A stretch of DNA of 64,000 nucleotides from Thielaviopsis euricoi. Its lineage: Eukaryota > Ascomycota > Sordariomycetes > Microascales > Ceratocystidaceae. Each line of letters opens with the position of its first letter. Position 1 is the stretch's first letter. Of this stretch, positions 56,505 through 64,000 are shown piece by piece. The stretch covers positions 188,744 through 252,743 of the forward strand of contig BCHJ01000006.1 in assembly GCA_001599615.1 (NCBI GenBank). Reading direction: 5' to 3'. The position numbers and the translations under genes were made by a program. The notes below the pieces were generated by a model. The model ran no database searches, was not told the DNA's origin, and saw only the letters and a program-made list of their open reading frames with translations.

Positions 56505-57530
56505 CCGTTGTTGTCGTTACTTACTTTTGAACAGGAAAAAACTTGGTCTCGAAAAACAAAAAGATATGTTCAGAAAGGGTCAAAGCAGTTCACCTCTCTT
56601 TCTTTATCAGGTATATACAAAGCACTACGGCGAGGAGGTGCCGGCGGACGCTCCCGCTTTAAGATAAGAGAGAGAAAAAAAAATCATTTCGAACACAAGA
56701 GGCCAGAGCACAAATCCCACTCTCTATACAAGTTACTACAAATGCTGTGCTGGACTTCGCACTAAATTGCAAAGTATTTCTCTCATCTCTTCATCTGTAC
56801 GGCGACTTAACTGTGTCGTCCTTTTTGCCCTTATAGGCTTCGGATCTCTGACAAACTAGGAAAATGATCTGCGGCTAATTCCAGGAATCGCATTATCGCA
56901 TAGCGTATTTGCTGTACTTTACTGCACGAAGCTCGCCTTTTGGCCTGGCAGGCTCTCTATTTTCATGAGTAGAAAGACGGCAAGAATATCCCTTCTATTC
57001 TTTCGTTGCTTTTTTTCTGTAGTACAAACCATCTCCAGCCGTTATTCAGAGACAAATAAAGCTTCCATGTAGGTAAAAAACCAAGATGCGGGACATCTGG
57101 GAGAACCAAACAAAAATAGCAGGGTGGCGTGACTATGCCCTGCCAGCATCACTACATCCTTTCTGGCCTTCTGGACTCTTTCTCCTGGCCGCCGCAGCTT
57201 ATCGAGATAAGTTTGGCTTTGTTGTTGGTTGGTGGTATCGTTGTGACATTAAACTGTACTGCACTGTACTTTACGGCGCTATACGGCCAACATAAAGAAA
57301 GGAGAAATATAAATGACCAACACCCAAAACGCTCGCTTGCTAGGGTTCTAGGGTTTTCTCTGGCCAGCTTGACGCAGGGAAGCCGGCTAGACTGAGCAAG
57401 AAATAGGCTATCTACCGCTCTGCATAGACAAGCAATCGGCTCTCGACATAAAACGGGCTTAGTCTTGCGCTTTGACTTCCAGGCCTTATGGGAACCAGGG
57501 CTGGGGGGCATGTCGTTGGTAGTATTGTAC

Positions 57531-57543
57531 CCTAACCCTACTA
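57531..57543. repeat. Short telomere-like CCCTAA pair
   Basis: Two consecutive CCCTAA-type units, with another partial unit near 57647 and TAGGGTT words near 57342. Too short to be a telomere remnant with confidence. Confidence 0.5.
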
Positions 57544-60102
57544 ATGCATGTAAGTCACTTGGCTTTATTTGCTTTTTGCTTCACAACATGAACTATTGAG
57601 CTTCAGGTGAAGAAAGGATCTGCTGTCAGAATTACAGGAACGCATCACCCTAACCAACCCTGGGTCGAGTTTTACAGTAAATCTGGCCAACAATCCCAAA
57701 TAATGTGGGCTAAATATACTGCTAACATGATGCCAAGATTAAAGCAAAGAAACCTCGGGTCAGACTAGGCTTAGGCGATGATAACTTGACAGATTTGACA
57801 AGCCGTCGAACCTTTTGCTACATTAGAACCTGGCAAGGAGAGCCAGACAGACCCACTGACAACCACTAAATTGCATATCTTGGGACTGTTTATAAGTTCT
57901 ATGCAAGTACGTGATGAAAGTGACATTGAACCGTGAACAACCTAGGCTCAACTGACTCTTGGTTTTTGGCTCTACGACGTCAGTAGAGGAAACAGCTGCA
58001 ACGGTGCAGATGAAAGTGGGTGAGTGCAGGTACGATGTAGCCAATGCTGCACTGTGCTGCAACGCAACTGTATCGTAGTAAGAAGTCAGTGAGGAGCCAA
58101 ATTTTTGCAGACATACTTGCATTCGGCGATGTAAATGTTTGAGTGGGTGGAGGGGGGGACAGAGAAAGACCGGTAGTGTAGTATTCTATGCGGGCTCTAG
58201 TGCGGTGCAACTATCATGGGATAGACAGGAAGTACAAGCCGATGTGGGTGGGATAAGGGGCACGGGTACACATTAGGACTTTGCACAACTGCACGGTTGT
58301 GCCTGTGAGTACTGAGGGAAAACCTTGAAGGACCTAGTGGGTAACCTTATATTACAATAGAGTACAGTGCTTAGTAGTCCTGATACATATTCAGGAAGGA
58401 CAGTACAATCAGTCAACGAGCCGTGTCTGTCCGACCAAGACTTTGTTTTACTGCCAGCGGCTTTATTTTGTTTACAGTTAAATCACAGATTAAGCCAAGC
58501 CAAGCCATCAAATCTCGCGCATTTCATTCCTTCTTGAGCTCTTCTTGGCGGGCCGTAACGCTAGATATCAGGCATAAACCGAGAATGCTAAGCAAGGGCA
58601 TGACACCATATTGACAGATGGACAGAAGTGATGAACTTGTGGGCTAGCTACTGAGCCAAAAGTGGATATCCGTTGGACTTTGTTACTTAGGGTACTGTAA
58701 AGCACCCCCAAATACTCAGTCTAGAGCAGTAACAGCTGACAAGAAGAGCAGGTTTAGGACGCCTAATTCTGCCGGACCAGAGGAGGAAAACATTGGTCCT
58801 GAGAACATGTTTCATTTTATTTTCCTTTATGCATTGGTACACAAGATACATCGAATGCAACAGGAGACGCAGCAGAAGATACAACCGATATAGCGTGAAT
58901 GCTACTATGAAGAATAGCGCACCGAGAAGCATAGAGAGAGTTGGGACACACACTCCAGGACCAAGAAGAGGGGGAAGAAGAAAGTAAACACCGCGCGGAA
59001 TAAGAAATGCTGGTAAAATGAGACCAGAGATGACCAATCGTAGGCACTACTACCCTCCATGAGAGACCAACGACCTGGGGTTTATGGGTGTGGCAACCTG
59101 AGCAGCGGAAGCATCCATTTGAGGATAGAGATAGAGAGCTGCTAGTGTGCTTGGTATTCCACTAGTGCTTAAACAAACAAGCACTATACAGACAGGCATG
59201 AATCAGGAGGCTGGGCCAGGGCTATCAAGCAAGGACTGCAGCAGATGAGATGATGGGAAGAGTTTGCAGGCTGCGAACTACAAGCACTTGCTGTCATGCG
59301 GAATATAACAAAGAGTGGGCTGGCATTGCATGCTGGTCGAGAAGTGCGGGATTGCTGAGTTGGCAACTCACTACCAGGTATCAAGGGCCAGAGCCAACAG
59401 GCCAGTGAGATTCTCACGGGTAAGTGAGCAACACATCACGTCTACCACCACCGGTTCCCCGGCCAGGAGGAATTGAATCCGACAGGCCTAACTACTCAGA
59501 CAAAAAAAGGGCGAGGGATTGTAGACCTGCAGCGGCCCCTGTTCTGAAGGCCGCTTTGGATGGACGACAAGAATCCCGCTGGACGAGGCGAGACAGGAAG
59601 AGACAGGCAAGTGGGAGACCCAGGTCGGACAGATGCAACGGGCTTTGCTTTATGGATGCATACAATAACGAGCGAGTGTGGGGTTTCTCTTATGAGGCAA
59701 ATTGACGGTTGAGGGCTAGATTCCGTTTGTTAAGTGTGAAATGATCGAGTAAACCAGGGTGGCAAATAAGAGTGATTTTCTTTCTTCTAATTCTTGAGAA
59801 TGAGTTAGAATAAAGCAACCAAATAGCACATCTGTTACTTTGTAGCCATGAAATCTTCCGCGTCTATATCTACTATACTAGGATGCTCGATCATGGATGT
59901 GCTGAGTCAAGAATTTAACTATAGTGAAGTTCAGCTTCGGTAGCCTGTTTTTAATCATATAATGTGTACTTTGATCTTGCTTAACGTGGGGTGGCGTGAA
60001 TTAGACTCCCGCCTAGTTATTCCCGTTGAATTCTGTGCTACGACGTTTAGTAAATCATAAAAGACAGCAACAAGTGTGCCTCGGGAGCGGGAGGGCAAAA
60101 TG

Positions 60103-60142
60103 CAAAGTAAAGTAAGGTAAAGTACAGTAAAGTAAAGTAAAA
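60103..60142. repeat. AAAGT pentanucleotide microsatellite
   Basis: About seven AAAGT-type units, with AAGGT and ACAGT variants among them. Confidence 0.75.
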
Positions 60143-63100
60143 AAGGACAGCCGTTAGTTAGTTCCTGCGCTCTTCTCTCCTTTGGCTTTCCGTTTTTTGC
60201 TACATTTTTCAATCTTCCTTCTCGCTTGGTAGGCTATGCTCGCCGTTTTGCTACCCACTGACTTTTTCTTTTCTTTCTCACCTTACATTTTCACGCTTGG
60301 TCCATTTCTTTGTCTGTGTAGTCCCCGGTCAAGGCAGCTCTAAAGCTTCGACACAAAGAAAGAAAAAAAAAAGTTACTCACACGCAGTCACCGCGGCCCT
60401 TCATTTGCTACACGTGACTTGAATAAGAGTAAATGAAAAGAAACAAGCGCGGTAAGTCTCGCCCAACTTAGCTATCAAATATCGCCTAGTCTGGTTCCCC
60501 CGAAACAGAGGGCGCGTTATGCCGTAGCGGGCTAATTCTAAAGTCGGCTCATGCAACTAACCTCTGATAAGAAATACACGCTAAGCGCAAACTGGACTAG
60601 AGGAAATCAGGCATATGGGTAAGGCTATCACATTACATTGATGCCATGGTTTAGCTAGCGAGAGGGGGCTGAAGAATAATCATAATAATAAATAGGGCCA
60701 ACTTTGTATTGTGTAGTAGTAGTAGCACTACTCCTTTCTAGAACCACTGTAAGTCGTACATAAAGTTAACTTTTTCTTTGTGCCGAGTATTTGATATCCT
60801 CCACTTATTCCGTCATTGTTTCCCTTCCGCCTAACAACTTCAAGTCAAGCCACGACGCCTGAAAAGAACTTGATATCTGTCTCTTTAGGGACGACGGCCT
60901 ATCCGCACGGGGCCTTTCACCAGCCAAAACGGCAACGAGAGCACCGATTTCAGGCCCCATGCCTATACTAATGAAGGGGATCAACGTCAACTTGCCTGCT
61001 GTAAATCTTCCTTTGGCTTTTGTTGTTTGCTCTGAAAGCCTTTTTTTTTTTCTTCTGCTTTTTGCTCTCTGCTCTGGGAGAATCACGGCTAGTCCCTCTC
61101 TCAGACGCTTTAGTGACTACAGAGGAGCTCAATGCTACCCTATCTCTAATCCTTCCATCCTCATGCAAGGCCCGAGCTGGAGAAGAAAGAGGACTGAGCG
61201 GCGTGAGAGACTGGAACTGAACTGAAAGAGGCGGTTTCCCATACGAGAAGAACACAGTGCAGTGCAGTACAGCACAGCAAAGTATAATTGCTGCCGTACG
61301 GCAAGAAATGAGCATTGCTAAAATAAAAGTAAGGGCAGTTGAGCGGCTGTCCCCGGCTGGCTGGCAGGGATAGCTGGAGTACGTTCATAGTCGATAGTCG
61401 TGTTTACTGCATACCTGACAGGCATATTGCTGGCTTGAATTGTTTCCAAGAAAAGGGTGCTGATCTCATCGCTGCTAGTACTTGTACTCTATTTCAGGTA
61501 CTTTTCAATCTACAACGAACTCTGGTTCTGTATCTTTCTCTGCAACCTTCGTTTTTCTATTTCTTCATATTATATTTTTTTTCTCCAAGATCCAAGCTTT
61601 GCCAATCTCTCTGTTGCACCGCTTTTGGTCAGGCAACCTGCCATTTCTGTGCCCGTAAAATCTCTAAGTGTTACTCCAAAGGAACTGATGCGACGGCACT
61701 TCTAGGCGGCCAAAGAGCCTGAGAAATGAATTGTTCCCTTACTGCTACTGAGCGTACTTGTTCGTTTTTTGGGAGTAATCTCAGCAGTCGTAGATAGCCT
61801 GCTATAGCCGTGTGACTAGACCGCAACCCGTACCATTTAACACCAGAACCGGAAAATGCTCTGTGCTTGTCCATCAAGTCTAACTTTGACTTTGTTTGTC
61901 AGGCTCCTCCGCTTGTCATTTCTCGGCAAGTCTGACCGCCGCCGACACTAGACAATGGTGAAAACGAAGACGGACGGCCTGTTCAAATAGATAGGTCGAC
62001 TTCAAGGCAAATTGTCTGTAAACGGTTAGCTTCAGTCTCTCGACATTTGTCTGCGCCTTGCCTGTCTTACTTGCATAAAGCACTCTGGCTAATGGCAGCA
62101 TGCGGGCCTATTTAGTCCCGTAGAGATATCTAGTGGTTGCTGCTCCTTTACATCCAAAGTACGGCACATGTGCACAAGTCGGATACTTTGTAGAAAGTCT
62201 CCGCCACACCAGAGTATAACGATATCTCGATTAAGCCCTTCAACGGCCGTTTCACTACCGTCTCAAAAACAAATAGCCGCTCGTCGATCGTAAGGCGCTT
62301 GTCGTCAGTAGCAAGTATTACGGCCAAGTTCCAACAGCACAATAAGCTTCAAACGCTTCCCAGATGACTTACATAAAGTTACGGCAAGCGAACACCAAAA
62401 CTCTTAGCAGAGATCTCTTATCTACCTCCTCCCATCCGCGGCCTCGGCAACGCTGACCCACCGTTTTGCAGTCTGTTCTCCCTGGGCCGGTGTTTCCAAG
62501 AACGGCCCTTGTCTTGTCATCTTGATGCTTTGTTATTTAGCCCATTATTGGCCAATTGCTACCAAACCAAACCAAAGCAGTCTCAGTATCAGTCGTCGTC
62601 TCACTAGCTAAGGCTTAAGTGATAATATAATGGTGTACCAACTAGCACAAGTACAGTAGCACTGCTAAGCGTATCATTGCATCCTTCGTTGGCTCCCCAC
62701 GCTCTTATATAGGACAAATAAAAAAGAATAATATTGAAGAAAGCAGAAACAGCTCCGACATCCGATGTACAAGGCTTTACATCAGAATCCCTGTATTTTG
62801 CCTTTGAGGATTGAAAGTCTCTTTCCTGATTCTGTCCGTTGCCTGTGCTTTAGCCTGTCTTATTGAGTCTATGCTTTTCATATAAAAGAGAGGAATAAAA
62901 AGAAATTCAACAAAAATTCAAACTCTGTGACAGCCGTTTAATCTACCTTGAAAGAAATCTCTAAGGTCTTGGCCACTTTGCTTAGGCCTTTACTTTGCCC
63001 CCCTTTCACAGCTAAACTACCTTTTTTTCTTTTTATTCTCTTTCTTTTATTTTTATTTTATTTTCTATTTTCTGTTTTCATCTTCTGCACTCTCTTTATA

Positions 63101-63390
63101 TCTACTTGTCAGCTGCCATATCCGAGAGTCCCTGATTTTCCCTGCTTCTTCTCTTTTTTTCACTTTCCGGGTTGTTTTATTTCTTTTGTTATTTCTTTTT
63201 GTACAGGCCTCAGTCATCTTCCCTTTTTTCCCCGTTTCTATTTTTTGTGTGCCTTGGGGACTATTTGTGCATTATCCTCTACCGACTTACAAATATCCCG
63301 TTCTGGATCACGACCTCTCTTGACGACCTCCGACAACTTTGTATCACCAACTATCACGCATATCTTGTACACGTCGGAAACTATTTCACA

Positions 63391-64000
63391 ATGCCTGTCA
63401 TTGAGGCTGTAAACGATATCATCGCCCGCGCCGTCTCCGGTGCCGCCGGTGTCGGTGATGTCAACGGTGTTCCCCAGACTATCAGCGACCCCTCCAGCAT
63501 GCCCGGCTACTACCAGAGCACTGGTCCCAGAACCGCCGTGTCTATCTGGATTCTTGGTGGCATCTCTCTTGTCTTCCTGCTGCTGCGTCTCTACTGTAAA
63601 TGGCTTAAGCACCGTGGTCTGTACTGGGATGACTACGTTCTCATTGCTGGCTGGGTGAGTTTACCTTGTCATCTACTTTGGTACCGTGTCTTATGTCTAA
63701 CAACCAATAGCTCGCCGCCCTTGCTACTATCATTCTGACGACTATTTCTATTGCCCACGGTTACGGTCGCCACTACTGGGCTGTTCCTGATTCATCTGCC
63801 TATGTCCTTCGTCTCACCGGTCTTATGTCTGTCACGTTCGCCAATACCGGTCAGGCCTGGTCCAAAACCTCATTTGCCCTGACTCTGTACCGTATCAGCG
63901 AGCCCTGGATGAAGAAGTTGATTTGGGTCATCATTATCAGTGTCAACGTTGTGCAGATGCTGTCGTCTCTGTTCTTCTGGATTCCCTGCAAGCCTCTTGA
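63391..64000 (+). CDS. PTH11-like rhodopsin-domain integral membrane protein (3' end outside window)
   Basis: The N-terminal part of a fungal seven-TM protein of the PTH11/rhodopsin-domain group; some members act as non-canonical GPCRs in surface sensing. Exon 1 is 63391-63654 (88 codons). A 56-nt intron (branch TCTAAC, acceptor CCAATAG) is followed by exon 2 from 63711, open to the window edge. TM1 is AVSIWILGGISLVFLLLRLY, followed by the hallmark LYWDDYVLIAGW, which closely matches the conserved WDDW/Y.. block of the family. TM2 starts LAALATIILTTISIAHGYG, then HGYGRHYW, a TM with KTSFALTLYRISEPW, and a TM ending in SLFFWIPCKPL, where the Cys is conserved. No CFEM domain precedes it. The ATG at 63391 comes after a T-rich leader and gives a 40-residue extracellular N-terminus. 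Ligand and role are unknown. Confidence 0.88.

Larger units (their letters stand above)
55428..63390. other. 8-kb gene-poor spacer
   Basis: This lies between SMC4 and the PTH11-like gene. No convincing gene is seen; frames are short and unrecognised. It contains a GA-rich stretch at 55700-55960 that mirrors the T/C tracts elsewhere, a poly(T) with an undetermined base (56501), TTAGGG/CCCTAA-like words near 57345 and 57531, an AAAGT microsatellite and a T-rich leader before 63391. A GC-richer patch lies near 59410-59640. Confidence 0.5.

Noticed and set aside
62148..62342. 64-codon minus-strand frame with protein-like composition
   Set aside because: Starts from a non-ATG codon and is flanked by stops; could be a transposase scrap, but nothing identifies it.
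1..64000. CRISPR arrays, rRNA, intact transposons or a biosynthetic gene cluster
   Set aside because: No regular spaced repeats, rRNA sequence, transposase or reverse-transcriptase frames, or backbone enzymes were seen; a single MFS gene and a bHLH factor are not enough for a cluster.

Overview
The window is nuclear DNA of a filamentous ascomycete, most likely Pezizomycotina. The evidence is short (about 40-75 nt) GT-AG introns, most with a CTAAC-type branch point close to the acceptor; an intron-containing tRNA-Leu; and fungal families such as a QDR-type MFS transporter, a Goodbye/NACHT STAND receptor, DHH1, a Cps1/GT2-type glycosyltransferase, an ELYS-domain protein and a PTH11-like rhodopsin-domain protein. 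I see no bacterial operons, CRISPR array, rRNA or intact transposon. The exact order is not determinable from the sequence alone.

Layout, left to right. 1-12.6 kb: the 3' end of an unidentified proline-rich protein, a six-exon QDR-like drug:H+ antiporter (minus strand), an 8-kb pyrimidine-tract-rich spacer, and a bHLH-type transcription factor with a 25-nt poly(C) tract just upstream. 12.6-20.1 kb (minus strand): a transaldolase-family enzyme whose lysine motif looks like fructose-6-phosphate aldolase, a 1672-residue NLR-like STAND protein, and tRNA-Leu(CAG). 20-28.6 kb: DHH1 (mRNA decapping and translational control), mitochondrial GatB and a JID1-like mitochondrial J-protein; GatB and the J-protein are tail to tail. 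28.6-34.7 kb is a gene-poor spacer.

34.7-48 kb: a strongly codon-biased secreted FMN alpha-hydroxyacid oxidase, a processive GT2 polysaccharide synthase, a small secreted alanine-rich protein, a 232-residue protein of unknown function, and a Thr/Ser-rich predicted GPI-anchored wall protein. These are mostly surface or extracellular. 48.7-55.4 kb: an ELYS-domain nuclear pore protein and the condensin ATPase SMC4, head to head over a 639-bp shared promoter. 55.4-63.4 kb is another gene-poor spacer, followed by the 5' part of a PTH11-like seven-TM protein cut by the window edge.

The genes do not form one pathway or cluster. Housekeeping genes (DHH1, GatB, J-protein, ELYS, SMC4) alternate with environment-facing ones (transporter, NLR, secreted oxidase, wall protein, PTH11-like receptor). 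The items most worth following up are the NLR with its zinc-finger tail, an eight-copy nonapeptide SPxK array in the SMC4 N-terminus, the FSA-like transaldolase, the secreted FMN oxidase, and a hairpin palindrome over the start of a small putative zinc-binding ORF near 21.37 kb.
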